DNA from: a virus
Length of the DNA stretch: 64,000 nucleotides
IMG/VR virus record: IMGVR_UViG_3300049846_002100
Coordinates: 1-64,000 of that record
Direction: 5' to 3' (one strand)
Below the pieces are notes generated by a model. The model did no database searches. It was not told the DNA's origin and saw only the letters and a program-made list of their open reading frames with translations. The position numbers were made by a program, and so were the translations under genes. Position 1 is the stretch's first letter; each line of letters opens with the position of its first letter. This document shows, piece by piece, positions 36,372 through 44,689 of the stretch.

Positions 36372-36677
36372 TCACTGCACTGCGTCCTTGAGGGCCTTGA
36401 TGGCAGATGCCTTGATCTTGTTCGACGCGGGCTTTGCAGCGATCGTGATCGGCTGCTTCGTGAACGGGTTGATTCCGTCGCGCGCCGGTCGGGCCGGCTT
36501 CTTCACCGTTCGCAGCTTGACGATCCCGGGGATCGTGAAAGTCGCCGCGTCGCTGACGAGCTGCTTGCGCGCCATCTCGGCAAGGTCGTCGAGGACCCCC
36601 TTCACTTGGTTCTTTGGAATCCCCTGCTTGTCGGCGATCTCGGCGATCAACTGGCTCTTCGTCAACGGCTTGCTCAT
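36372..36677 (-). CDS. HU/IHF-family DNA-binding protein
   Basis: 101 residues from the ATG at 36677; an upstream in-frame ATG at 36710 is less likely. The HU pattern is clear: MSKPLTKSQLIAEIADKQGI, KNQVKGVLDDLAEMARKQL, FTIPGIVKLRTVKKPARPAR and GINPFTKQPITIAAKPASNK, the last being the DNA-intercalating arm and following strand. It would bend and package phage DNA. It heads the minus-strand run and is divergent from the HD gene. The gene is monocistronic or terminates at the strong hairpin just after it. Confidence 0.92.
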   Translation of the reverse strand: MSKPLTKSQLIAEIADKQGIPKNQVKGVLDDLAEMARKQLVSDAATFTIPGIVKLRTVKKPARPARDGINPFTKQPITIAAKPASNKIKASAIKALKDAVQ

Positions 36678-36726
36678 TTGCGTTTCCATCCCTTTTGCAT
36701 GGGGCTCCACGCATCATGGCGTGAGC

Positions 36727-36807
36727 CTACGGGGAAATACACCGCGCGCTCGTTGAGCCCATAAAACCACGGAAATGGCCGTCGAAAGGTTGGTGTAGGA
36801 GTACCTT
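36727..36807. promoter_or_regulatory. Divergent promoter region with GGTGTA in both orientations
   Basis: The spacer between the divergent HU-like and HD genes holds GGTGTA at 36792-36797 on the plus strand (11 bases before the HD ATG) and at 36743-36738 on the minus strand (about 60 bases before the HU ATG). The same hexamer recurs before other genes. No good -35 hexamer is visible. It is inferred to be a phage-specific promoter element. Confidence 0.4.
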
Positions 36808-37437
36808 ATGCCGTCCACCTCGCCCGCTGATTTGACCACCGACGCGTTTCTCCGAGGAGCCTGGCGCTACGACGAGGCGTTGTATGCGCAACTTCGACAG
36901 AGACTCGATGAGCCCCACCGTGCTTACCACAACGCGACGCACATCAGCGCGTGTCTCTTGATCTCACGCATGTACACCCCAGAGAGTGTCGACCGAGAAC
37001 CTCTTGAGTTGGCGATCTGGTACCACGATGCAGTCTACGACACCAAAGCTATGGACAATGAAGAGCGAAGCGCCGCTCTGTTCAAGGAACACTCTGAACA
37101 CATGGGCCTAACCTCCGAAGTGGTTCAGCTCGTTCATGCATGCATCCTTGCGACGAAGCACGGGGACCCTAGCAGTCATACCCATCCGGTTATCGACGCC
37201 ATGCTCGACGTGGACCTGTCGATCTTGGGTGCCGAACCCACGGTGTTCGACACCTATGATGCGGCGATCCGCCGCGAGTATTGGTGGGTGGTGGAGGACT
37301 TATACCGTTTCAATCGTAAGCGCATCCTGGAGAGCTTCCTGGCCAAGCAGCGGCTTTACCGCACCGACTCGTTTCACGAGCAGTTCGATGGACAAGCACG
37401 CCTCAACCTGAAGAGGGCAATCGATCGGCTGGTGTAG
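36808..37437 (+). CDS. HD-superfamily metal-dependent phosphohydrolase
   Basis: 209 residues. It matches the predicted HD phosphohydrolase family that starts with PHRAYHNATHISACLL and continues ELAIWYHDAVYD (the HD pair) and NEERSAALFKEH, with a later metal ligand in HTHPVIDAMLDVDLSILG. Length is typical. It likely hydrolyses a nucleotide or related phosphoester; substrate unknown. A GGAG ribosome-binding site and the GGTGTA motif precede the ATG. It begins the plus-strand run of nucleotide-related genes. Confidence 0.85.
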   Translation: MPSTSPADLTTDAFLRGAWRYDEALYAQLRQRLDEPHRAYHNATHISACLLISRMYTPESVDREPLELAIWYHDAVYDTKAMDNEERSAALFKEHSEHMGLTSEVVQLVHACILATKHGDPSSHTHPVIDAMLDVDLSILGAEPTVFDTYDAAIRREYWWVVEDLYRFNRKRILESFLAKQRLYRTDSFHEQFDGQARLNLKRAIDRLV

Positions 37438-37446
37438 AACCACCCC

Positions 37447-38226
37447 ATGGATCTCCACGCGATCGCTCGACTCGTCCTTCAGGAACACCCCGAACTCGTC
37501 CGGCTGCACGGCGCAGGAAAGACTGTTCTCGGCCGCATGGTCGGCCTGATGGTGGAGAAGGCGCCACGAGGGACAGCCGTGGACGAGATCAAGCTCGTGG
37601 CAATTGAAGCCCTTCTCACGCACGGGCAGAACCGCCTCGTGCTCCCGGCTGAAGCACCTCTGGTCCGGAACACAGAAGCGCCAAAGACCGAGCTGACGGT
37701 TCTCTCGATGGATCAACCATCGAAGCGAATGAACGCCGGATGGAAGCTCTTTGAGCAACTTCCATCCGACGCAGAAGGGCCCGAAGGCAAGCTCAACCTA
37801 TCTCGATGGGGTGAGACGGACCTCGCGGACAGGTATTGGACGCACCACGCACGGCCGTACGTTCAAGAGGGGGAAACGGACGAGGAGAAGAGATGCGGGT
37901 GGATGACCATCCCCGTGTTGGAATTCTTGAAGGGGCGTCCGTGGAACAACGCCGCTCTGAACCTCGTGAGAGCGCTGCGCCCTTCTTGTATTCGAGTCAC
38001 CACGGGCCCAATCAAGACAGACGCCTGCTCCTGGCGAGTCACAGTCACCGTTGACGAGAGGGACAAGCGGACGATCAAGGACATCGAGCAAGAAGTCGAA
38101 GTGGGGATCGTGGGATGCCGCTTCGGAGCTGACGTGGCCGACTACATCGAAGGGCGGACGCCTCCTAGCAAAGTAGGTGGGATCGTCAACCCTCGTGGAT
38201 TGAAGAAACTCGCCACAAGCACCTGA
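37447..38226 (+). CDS. Hypothetical protein, 259 residues
   Basis: Starts 9 bases after the HD gene. The sequence (AIARLVLQEHPELVRLHGAG, KLVAIEALLTHGQNRLVLPA, then CIRVTTGPIKTDACSWRVTV) is a mix of helices and strands with no recognised motif. Its tight spacing suggests cotranscription with the HD and deoxyribosyltransferase-Nudix genes. A role in nucleotide metabolism is only a guess from the neighbours. Confidence 0.6.
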   Translation: MDLHAIARLVLQEHPELVRLHGAGKTVLGRMVGLMVEKAPRGTAVDEIKLVAIEALLTHGQNRLVLPAEAPLVRNTEAPKTELTVLSMDQPSKRMNAGWKLFEQLPSDAEGPEGKLNLSRWGETDLADRYWTHHARPYVQEGETDEEKRCGWMTIPVLEFLKGRPWNNAALNLVRALRPSCIRVTTGPIKTDACSWRVTVTVDERDKRTIKDIEQEVEVGIVGCRFGADVADYIEGRTPPSKVGGIVNPRGLKKLATST

Positions 38227-38247
38227 AGATCGGTGTACGGAAGGGCT

Positions 38248-39408
38248 ATGCAAGTCGTCTACGCCCGCGAGCCCTTCCCGGGCCAAGTAACCAAGTCGAT
38301 CTTCCTGGCGGGCCCCACGCCCCGAGCGGTGGGTGTGCAAAGCTGGCGACCAGAGGCGCTCGCGACCCTGAAAGCTCTTGGGTACGACGGGCACGTGTTC
38401 GTCCCGGAGGATCGTGGAGGGAGGGTGAAGTTCGACTATGACGACCAAGTCGACTGGGAGGAAGATGGGCTTCAACGGGCGGACTGCATCGTCTTCTGGG
38501 TGCCGCGCGAGATGCAGACTATGCCGGCCCTCACCACAAACGATGAGTGGGGTGCATGGAAAGCCAGTGGTAAGGTGGTCTTTGGTGCCCCTCCCGAAGC
38601 CTACAAGGTCAAGTACCAGAGGCACTACGCGAGCAAACTCGGAGTCCCACAGAGCGAGACCCTAGAAGGTACCCTGAAGGCTGCGATCGAGAAGGTGGGC
38701 AACGGGGCGGCCCGTGAAGGCGGAGCCTGTCAGGTTCCGCTTCACGTATGGGCTCGACCGGACTTTCAGAATTGGCTCCAGACGCAGCAAAGCGCAGGCA
38801 ACCGTCTTGATGGGGCCCGCGTGGAATGGTCCTTCTTCGTCGGACCCCGACGACAGAAATGCTTCTTCCTCGCCCTACATGTCAATGTTCACGTCACGTC
38901 GGAACAAAGGAACAAGACGAACGAGATCGTTCTGTTTCGCCCCCACGTATCTTCTGTTCTTCTCTACCACCGCCGAGGACCGAAGCTCGAAGACACGGAG
39001 ATCGTCTTCGTCCGGGAGTTCAGATCACCGGCCAATACTTGGTCGGGTATGGTGCATGAACTTCCGGGAGGGTCCTCGCCGGACTCGACCAAGGATGCTC
39101 GGGCCACGGCAGCGGAGGAGCTTGAAGAGGAGACCGGTTTTCACCTCGATCCTGCCCGACTCGTGCAACACCACACTCGTCAGGTAGCCGCGACACTGTC
39201 CTCGTACAAGTCCACTCTCTTCGTGGCCGAGCTGTCCACCGACGAGATGCTTCAGATGAAGGCTCGTTCCGGGCAAGCCTTCGGGCTGCAAAGCGACTCC
39301 GAACGAACGTACGTCGAGGTCTCTACACTCGGCTCCGTCCTCACGGCCAACCTCGTCGATTGGGCCACGCTTGGCCTCATATTTCAGGCTCTCGGTCCCA
39401 CCGGATGA
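38248..39408 (+). CDS. Nucleoside 2-deoxyribosyltransferase-like / Nudix hydrolase fusion
   Basis: 386 residues from ATG 38248 (GGAAGG in front). Residues about 15-135 match the deoxyribosyltransferase-like family: SIFLAGPTPR at the start, then HVFVPEDRGGRVKFDYDDQV, LQRADCIVFWVPREMQTMPA and LTTNDEWGAW. The C-terminal 140 residues hold a Nudix fold: HELPGGSSPD then ATAAEELEEETGF, in which the core EExxEE is kept but the Arg of the box is Ala and the first Glu is replaced. It could remove or swap a base from a modified nucleoside and cleave a nucleoside diphosphate. The exact substrate is unknown. It is followed by a decayed endonuclease and the dNMP kinase. Confidence 0.75.
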   Translation: MQVVYAREPFPGQVTKSIFLAGPTPRAVGVQSWRPEALATLKALGYDGHVFVPEDRGGRVKFDYDDQVDWEEDGLQRADCIVFWVPREMQTMPALTTNDEWGAWKASGKVVFGAPPEAYKVKYQRHYASKLGVPQSETLEGTLKAAIEKVGNGAAREGGACQVPLHVWARPDFQNWLQTQQSAGNRLDGARVEWSFFVGPRRQKCFFLALHVNVHVTSEQRNKTNEIVLFRPHVSSVLLYHRRGPKLEDTEIVFVREFRSPANTWSGMVHELPGGSSPDSTKDARATAAEELEEETGFHLDPARLVQHHTRQVAATLSSYKSTLFVAELSTDEMLQMKARSGQAFGLQSDSERTYVEVSTLGSVLTANLVDWATLGLIFQALGPTG

Positions 39409-39424
39409 GTAGGTGGGTATAACT

Positions 39425-39675
39425 GGCACATCTGGATGCGGTAATACGTCACGCAAGGTCTTTCGAGATCACCGAAAATTATTGGGATTTCAGCGGGGCC
39501 GCGAAGGTCAGGGGAGGATCACCCCAATGCCAAGCTTTCAGCGGATGATGTTCGTACCATTAGAAGAGTGTACGGACAACCGGGGGTGACCTGCAAGAGC
39601 CTTGGGAAACAGTTCAGAGTCGATCCTAGTGTGGTACACGCGATTGTGACCAGGAAGATGTGGAGGTTTGCGTGA
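39425..39675 (+). pseudogene. Remnant of an HNH homing endonuclease (C-terminal part)
   Basis: No intact start or HNH core remains, but the fragments are recognisable. TSGCGNTSRKVF, then HRKLLGFQRGREGQG in one frame, resembles the zinc/HNH end of the CxNxxC...HL...NM...RGR family. In another frame GEDHPNAKLSADDVRTIRRV, YGQPGVTCKSLGKQFRVDPS and HAIVTRKMWRFA is the typical C-terminal helix-turn-helix. The TGA at 39673-39675 overlaps the GTG of the dNMP kinase. The piece fills the spacer between the Nudix fusion and the kinase and is most likely the eroded tail of an old insertion. Confidence 0.7.
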
Positions 39676-40439
39676 AACTATTGGGAATTTCGGGCTTAGC
39701 GGCTGCGGGAAAAGACACAACGTCTGACATCTTGGTCAGAGACCACGGGTGGGTGCGCGTCGCCCTGGCAGACCCTTTGAAACGAATTGCGAAGGACGTA
39801 TACGACTTCACCGACGAGCAACTGTGGGGTCCCTCTTCGGCGCGCAACGCTCCGGATCGCCGATACCCGAAGACCGAGCGGGCAAAAGCTTTCGCAAAGG
39901 AGACCACGGCCCTTCTGGACTCCGTTTGGAGGGAGGTGCTCATGAAGGAGTTTGGTGAGGAAGCGGCGAAGCACTTTCTCACCCCTCGGGAGTTCCTTCA
40001 GAAGCTCGGCACGGAGTGCGGCCGCGAGTGCTACGACAACACCTGGATCGACAAGACCATTCGCACGGCCGACGCTCTCCTCGGAGAGGCCGGGCCCGAT
40101 CTACGATACACGGCTCAACGTGGGTTGTATGAGCTTGGGCGGGCCCTCTCCTTCTCCGAAGAGGAGCAACGGGAAGCCGCAAGGGTGAAGGGTGTTGCAG
40201 TCCCGGATGTCCGGTTCAAGAACGAGATGGCCGCGATCCGCGATGCGGGGGGTCTGCTCATTCGTGTGAAGCGTACTGCCGCAACCAACACCGCATGGTT
40301 CTCGGTACATGCGAGTGAGAGAGAGCAGCTCGATGTACCGGACAGCTACTTCGACTATGTCGCACAAAACGACGGACCCCTTGAGGATCTGCCTCAAAGG
40401 GTCGCCGAGATGATGACTGTGCTTCGTTCTCGTCTGTAA
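39672..40439 (+). CDS. Deoxynucleoside monophosphate kinase
   Basis: 255 residues from the GTG at 39672, chosen because GGAGG lies 5 bases before it; an alternative GTG at 39660 has no such site. A P-loop is visible at the start (KLLGISGLAAAGKDTTSDIL), then VRVALADPLKRIAKDVYDF, LTPREFLQKLGTECGRECYD and VPDVRFKNEMAAIRDAGGLL, the hallmarks of phage dNMP kinases that convert dNMPs to dNDPs. It works with the ThyX-like, nucleotidase and HD genes in nucleotide supply. Its start overlaps the stop of the endonuclease remnant (GTGA). Confidence 0.88.
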   Translation: MKLLGISGLAAAGKDTTSDILVRDHGWVRVALADPLKRIAKDVYDFTDEQLWGPSSARNAPDRRYPKTERAKAFAKETTALLDSVWREVLMKEFGEEAAKHFLTPREFLQKLGTECGRECYDNTWIDKTIRTADALLGEAGPDLRYTAQRGLYELGRALSFSEEEQREAARVKGVAVPDVRFKNEMAAIRDAGGLLIRVKRTAATNTAWFSVHASEREQLDVPDSYFDYVAQNDGPLEDLPQRVAEMMTVLRSRL

Positions 40440-40440
40440 T

Positions 40441-42258
40441 TCAGGGGAACACGAACTCACAGGTGATGATCATGTCATCACCCTTGGTGGACGACCGAAC
40501 CGAGGGCTTCACGCCCTTCGGGAGGTTGTTCCCCATGCTCTTCACGGCTTCGTCGAGCACCTTGGTGACCGCGGGCTTGGCCTTGCGAAAGGCAGTAACG
40601 TCACCCTCGCCGCCCTTCACGACGACAAAGACGACCGGACCCTCACCAGGGCGGGCCTCGATGTCGTAGCCATCGACCTTGACGGTCTTCATGAGCTTGG
40701 CCGCGACCTCTTTCATCCACCCTTTGATGAACCCGGGCGACTCTTCCTTGTCCTTCGTTGCATCGACGGCCATGCTCGCCTCCAGATATCGTAGATAGAC
40801 GATAGCCCCGGTCTTGGACCGGGACCACTGCTCGTAGAACTTCTTCTGGTGCTCCCAGGGGAGGTTCCGAATCTTGCGTTGACGGGGGTTCGACGGCGTA
40901 ACGGCCTTCGATCCATCGAAGTTGGGGTTCGGCACTTCGCGGTCGCCGACCTCCTCAAGGAACTTCATCCGCGTCGAGCCGCGTCCGTCGTCCTCCTTCG
41001 GCTTGCGCTTAGGTTTGGCCTCGCCATCCGCCTTGCCCTTCTCGTGCTTCGGTTCGTGCTTCTTCTCCGAAGCGTCGGGGTCCGGGCCGGCACGTTTGGC
41101 GGCCTCCTCGTTCATCGCCTCGACGGCATCAGCGATGTCTTTTGCGGACTTCTCGGGAAGACCCTTCAAGCTACGCCCGTAGCTGGTCTCCTTCTGAAGC
41201 TCGTAAGGTGTACCGTAGAGGGCCTTGTTGATCTCCTTGGCCGCCGCTTCGCGGTCACCGGCATCCATGTCCTTCAGGCGCTCCATGAGATCGCGCGCCT
41301 TCTGACGGATGGCTTTCGCCTTCGCAGGGTCAGGGTCCGGTGGGCCCTTGCGGTAGTGGATAAAGTTGTCGGGGTCTGCCGACTGAATCGCCTTGAGTGC
41401 GTCCTTGTTCCGTTCGTACCAGTTGTCGATGTCCGCCTGGTCAACCATGCGCTTCTTGTTCACGCGGTTGCGGGCAAGGTTCGATAGCTCCGTATCCGCT
41501 TTCTCCGGGTGGAGGAAGATGACGGATACTTCGTATCCGTTGGCCTTCGCGTGCTCGATCTGGCCCTTGAAGTCCTGTGCGTCAATGTCCTCGCCAGCCG
41601 AGTCGACGATCATGAATCCGGAGGTATCGTCGCGCTCTGTGGTGTTGCCGACGTTATCGTCAAAGCGGTGGCGAGCCTGGTCCTTGAATCGCTCCTTCGG
41701 CTTCCCCGTCTCAGGGTTCGACTCCTTCCAGTCGTCGTGCCAGCCACGCATCGACACGTAAAAGTCCGTGTTGGCCTTGCTGTGGAAGTCACGAGGGTTG
41801 TCGGGGAACTCCTCGAACTTGACGAGGGGGCCAAGCTCAACTCGCTTGCCATCCTTTGTCTCGTACCACATGTCCTTCATCGCGGATTCGAACGCCTTCT
41901 TGCCCTCGTCATGGGCCTTTTTCAGCGTGTCGAAGTGCTTGCGCGCCTCTTCGAACTGGATCGCGCGAAGGTGGTTGTCGCTCTCGTCGTAGTTCGGCCG
42001 ATCCGGGATATCCTCGTCAGAGAACAGACCTTTGGTGCTCTTTGGGAGCTTGTACCCAAAGGTTGTCTCGCGCGTCTCACCCTTCTCCGTCTGGTAGGTC
42101 TTCGTACCGCCAGTGCCCTTGTCCTTCTCGGGCTCTCCCAAGAAGAAGCCCTTGCCGGCCGCAGGCGGGCCGATCATGACGACCATCTTCTTCGATTTCC
42201 CGCCTTCGGCTGCGAACAGGAAGCGGCGGGCGATTCGGAGAGCGAGCGAGCTAGGCAT
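40441..42258 (-). CDS. Zeta-toxin-like P-loop kinase, 605 residues
   Basis: The ATG at 42258 has AGGA in front; upstream in-frame codons lack a site. It begins MPSSLALRIARRFLFAAEGG and continues with a Walker A, VVMIGPPAAGKGFFLGEP (about 26-43). DDTSGFMIVDSAG, then SVIFLHPEKADTELSNLARN and MVDQADIDNWYERNKDALKA, fit the zeta-toxin/kinase family. A Lys/Glu-rich linker separates a C-terminal domain (YDIEARPGEGPVVFVVVKGG). The length and extra domains suggest a phage-specific enzyme, perhaps a virion-packaged kinase, rather than a classical toxin with an antitoxin; no antitoxin gene is adjacent. It runs convergent to the dNMP kinase with only one base between the stops. Confidence 0.7.
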   Translation of the reverse strand: MPSSLALRIARRFLFAAEGGKSKKMVVMIGPPAAGKGFFLGEPEKDKGTGGTKTYQTEKGETRETTFGYKLPKSTKGLFSDEDIPDRPNYDESDNHLRAIQFEEARKHFDTLKKAHDEGKKAFESAMKDMWYETKDGKRVELGPLVKFEEFPDNPRDFHSKANTDFYVSMRGWHDDWKESNPETGKPKERFKDQARHRFDDNVGNTTERDDTSGFMIVDSAGEDIDAQDFKGQIEHAKANGYEVSVIFLHPEKADTELSNLARNRVNKKRMVDQADIDNWYERNKDALKAIQSADPDNFIHYRKGPPDPDPAKAKAIRQKARDLMERLKDMDAGDREAAAKEINKALYGTPYELQKETSYGRSLKGLPEKSAKDIADAVEAMNEEAAKRAGPDPDASEKKHEPKHEKGKADGEAKPKRKPKEDDGRGSTRMKFLEEVGDREVPNPNFDGSKAVTPSNPRQRKIRNLPWEHQKKFYEQWSRSKTGAIVYLRYLEASMAVDATKDKEESPGFIKGWMKEVAAKLMKTVKVDGYDIEARPGEGPVVFVVVKGGEGDVTAFRKAKPAVTKVLDEAVKSMGNNLPKGVKPSVRSSTKGDDMIITCEFVFP

Positions 42259-42362
42259 CGTGGGTTCCTGCGGGTTAGGTAGGCGCGAAGCGCTCAGCCT
42301 GGCTGACTTATCAATGGAACTTCGCAGTGATTGAATGGACGACCTACCTCCAGCTTCCATTT

Positions 42363-43094
42363 ATGGACCAACTCACGTTGACCATGGGAAGCGCAGAAGG
42401 GGCCCTAAAAACGGCCGCCAAGTTGGTAGGGGTATCCGAATCTGAGTATCGGCGCCGGATTCAGACGGAGAAGTGGTGCTCCTTCTGCAAGGACTGGCGA
42501 ACCCTCAACCTTTTCACAAAAGATCGTTCCCGCTCGGACGGTCTCAGTACCGTTTGCCAGGTGTGTCGTTCAACGCGATGTGCGCGAGACCGGCCTCGTC
42601 GACGGGAACGCGAACAACGGCCTGTGTTGAACGAGAAGATGCGTGAATGGAAAGCAAAACACCCCGAGAAGGTGGCACAAACACAAGCAACGTACAGGGC
42701 TGCCCATCGCGAGGCTTTGAATGAAATGCAAAAGGCACGATACAGGACGGATCCGGAACGACACAAGGAGACATCGCGCCGGAGCCGTCTCGCCAAGTTC
42801 GCCCACTACTTGGTGGTGTGAATCAAGAGGAGGGCCAAAGAACGTGGGATTGCATTCAACTTAGAGCCGTCGGACATCGTGCTCCCTGAGCGGTGTCCTA
42901 TCCTCGGAATCGAGTTGACTCCTACCGGGAGAGGGCAAAGAGACAGCGCCCCCAGTTTAGATCGCATACGACCGGAAGAGGGGTATGTAAGGGGCAACGT
43001 TCAGATCATCTCGATGCGAGCCAACCGAATCAAGAACGACGCCACGGTCGACGAACTCGAAAAGGTCTTGGCGTTTATGAGGAGAGGCAAATGA
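42363..43094 (+). pseudogene. HNH homing endonuclease interrupted by an in-frame TGA
   Basis: Residues from ATG 42363 or 42384 give a zinc module (WCSFCKDWRTLNLFTKDRSR, VCQVCRS) and a basic spacer (REWKAKHPEKVAQTQATYRA). After HYLVV there is an in-frame TGA (42819-42821), and the same frame continues IKRRAKERGIAFNLEPSDIV, RCPILGIELTP, SAPSLDRIRPEEGYVRGNVQ and IISMRANRIKNDATVDELEK to a stop at 43094. A single CGA-to-TGA change explains it. The core resembles the decayed endonuclease at 18.3-19.1 kb. The final ATGA overlaps the start of the lysozyme-like gene. Confidence 0.82.
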
Positions 43095-44218
43095 CAACAG
43101 CCACCGACATAAAGTGGAGTTCATACTTAGGGTGGGAGGGTCCGTTCTTCGCCGGTCTCCCTCAGGCCAAGTTCAAGTTGCCTCCCAATCCGACGGATGC
43201 CTGGCGAGTGCTGGCGGTTGTCGTGGCTGCGGAGGGCGGCAACCTGTCGGCGATCAACGGTTACGACCGAATGATCCTGTCTGCTGGAGCTATCCAATCC
43301 GGAGAAGCTGGCCTCTTCGGGGTTTCGGAGCTTCTCGGGGCGATCCTGACCGCCAAGCCGTCCCTCCGGGATCGACTACAACCCTGCTTGGACGCCTCGG
43401 ACGCAGAGTTCAAGCAGCGACCCGACGGACGTTGGCGGTTCTTTTTCCGGGACACGCGAAGCGAGGTCAACACAATCCCCGAACAACAACAGCTCTTCAG
43501 GCTGCACGCCACCGGGGAAAAAGGCACGTGGGACGACGCCTCCAAGGAACACGCAAAGGCGTGGGCCGCTGCGGTAGCCGATGTCCTCGCGGATACAGAT
43601 GTACAGTCAGTTCAGATCGAGTGGACACTCCCGCGGCTGTACACGTACGCGCTCAAGGATGCGAAGACCCTCCTCTTCGGACCCAACGAGCCGCAAAACA
43701 ACGATAGTTGGGTCGGAGTGGCGCGAGCCATCTTCTTGTCCTTCGCCGTCAACCTACCTGCGGTTGCTTCAGCACAGCTCGTCGAATACACGCAGAACGC
43801 AACGGAGCCCAAGTGGTCGCGTGAGTGGACCATCGGACTCTGCCGACAGCTTGTGTTTGGGCCGAAGATCGCAATCTACCCGCGCCGCTGGAACGACAAA
43901 CGGCCCGTGCTCGAAGCGGCCTATGGTGTCGATCTTCCCGACTTTGCGGCCGACCTGGAAAAGTGGCGCAAAGAGAACGACATCGAAGAGCCCACACCAG
44001 GTGGGCCCCCCGACTTCACGGACACGAAGACGATCCAAGAGGAGCTTCTAGCTGCTGGTCTGGACCTCGGCCCCGCTGGAGCTGACGGCCTCTACGGCAA
44101 CGCGACTCGCGCCGCCGTGAGGACCTTTCAGCAGATGAACGGGATCGAGGTCACGGGCTCAGTTGGCCCGTTGACGCGGAAGAAGCTCGTCGAGCGGTGG
44201 CTTGAGCGCCACCGTTGA
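43091..44218 (+). CDS. Endolysin: lysozyme-like domain plus peptidoglycan-binding domain
   Basis: 375 residues from the ATG at 43091, which overlaps the endonuclease stop (ATGA). The first 200 residues (LAVVVAAEGGNLSAINGYDR, MILSAGAIQSGEAGLFGVSE) look like a lysozyme/transglycosylase-type core, with Glu48 a candidate catalytic acid. The C-terminal 70 residues form a PG_binding_1 repeat (TKTIQEELLAAGLDLGPAGA, DGLYGNATRAAVRTFQQMNG). The layout is that of a modular endolysin. The catalytic family is inferred, not certain. A strong hairpin lies just after the stop. Confidence 0.72.
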   Translation: MTTATDIKWSSYLGWEGPFFAGLPQAKFKLPPNPTDAWRVLAVVVAAEGGNLSAINGYDRMILSAGAIQSGEAGLFGVSELLGAILTAKPSLRDRLQPCLDASDAEFKQRPDGRWRFFFRDTRSEVNTIPEQQQLFRLHATGEKGTWDDASKEHAKAWAAAVADVLADTDVQSVQIEWTLPRLYTYALKDAKTLLFGPNEPQNNDSWVGVARAIFLSFAVNLPAVASAQLVEYTQNATEPKWSREWTIGLCRQLVFGPKIAIYPRRWNDKRPVLEAAYGVDLPDFAADLEKWRKENDIEEPTPGGPPDFTDTKTIQEELLAAGLDLGPAGADGLYGNATRAAVRTFQQMNGIEVTGSVGPLTRKKLVERWLERHR

Positions 44219-44220
44219 CC

Positions 44221-44625
44221 TCAGCTCTCTGACTTCTCGGACTCCGCCACGAGAGCCTCGAAAACGTCGAGGCTCTCGTGCGTTTCAGTAACCTCGGGCT
44301 TCGGCTCCGTCTTGGGCTCGACCTTCGGTTCCACCTTCTCGGCTTTGGCCTTCTCCGCCTTGCCCTTCTTCGTCTTGGGAGCTTCGACAACCGGCTCGGC
44401 CTTCTTGGCCTTGGGGGCCTCGCCGGAGCGCACCTTTTCGACCTTGTCGATCAGGGCTAGGAGATGCGACGGGGAAAACGCTGCAACGTCGGCCGACACA
44501 TCCTCTCCTGCTTCCTCCGCGAGTGCCGAGACATAGTGCTCCGAACGAGCGACTTCGTACCCGTGCGCTTGCGCAAAGAGGCAGCGGCTCTTCAGGTCAG
44601 CCAAATCAGCGGAATCGAGCGGCAT
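44221..44625 (-). CDS. Lys/Glu/Pro-rich hypothetical protein
   Basis: 134 residues from ATG 44625, preferred over ATG 44637 because GGAGAAG is well spaced before it. The N-terminal 75 residues (PLDSADLADLKSRCLFAQAH, SPSHLLALIDKVEKV) are helical; the rest is repeated Lys/Glu/Ala/Pro (AEKAKAEKVEPKVEPKTEP) and probably disordered. It is convergent with the endolysin gene, with two bases between stops. Function unknown. Confidence 0.6.
   Translation of the reverse strand: MPLDSADLADLKSRCLFAQAHGYEVARSEHYVSALAEEAGEDVSADVAAFSPSHLLALIDKVEKVRSGEAPKAKKAEPVVEAPKTKKGKAEKAKAEKVEPKVEPKTEPKPEVTETHESLDVFEALVAESEKSES
44248..44280 (+). terminator. 14-bp perfect hairpin downstream of endolysin gene
   Basis: CACGAGAGCCTCGA / TCGAGGCTCTCGTG with a 5-base loop, 30 bases after the endolysin stop, followed on the plus strand by CGTTTCAG. 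It lies inside the last codons of the convergent 134-residue gene, so it must serve as both coding sequence and likely terminator. Confidence 0.6.
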
Positions 44626-44689
44626 CGTCTTCTCCATGCTAGGTTGCAGGGTATCCGACGTACGCCGCTCGATAAAAGGGTTCTGCGCT

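Noticed and set aside
40849-41487. Plus-strand 212-residue frame opposite the zeta-like kinase gene
   Set aside because: Leu/Val/Arg-rich antisense shadow of a gene with a P-loop and other conserved motifs.
40441-42258. Classical zeta-epsilon toxin-antitoxin system
   Set aside because: No small antitoxin gene is adjacent and the protein is much longer than zeta toxins, so only the kinase fold is claimed.
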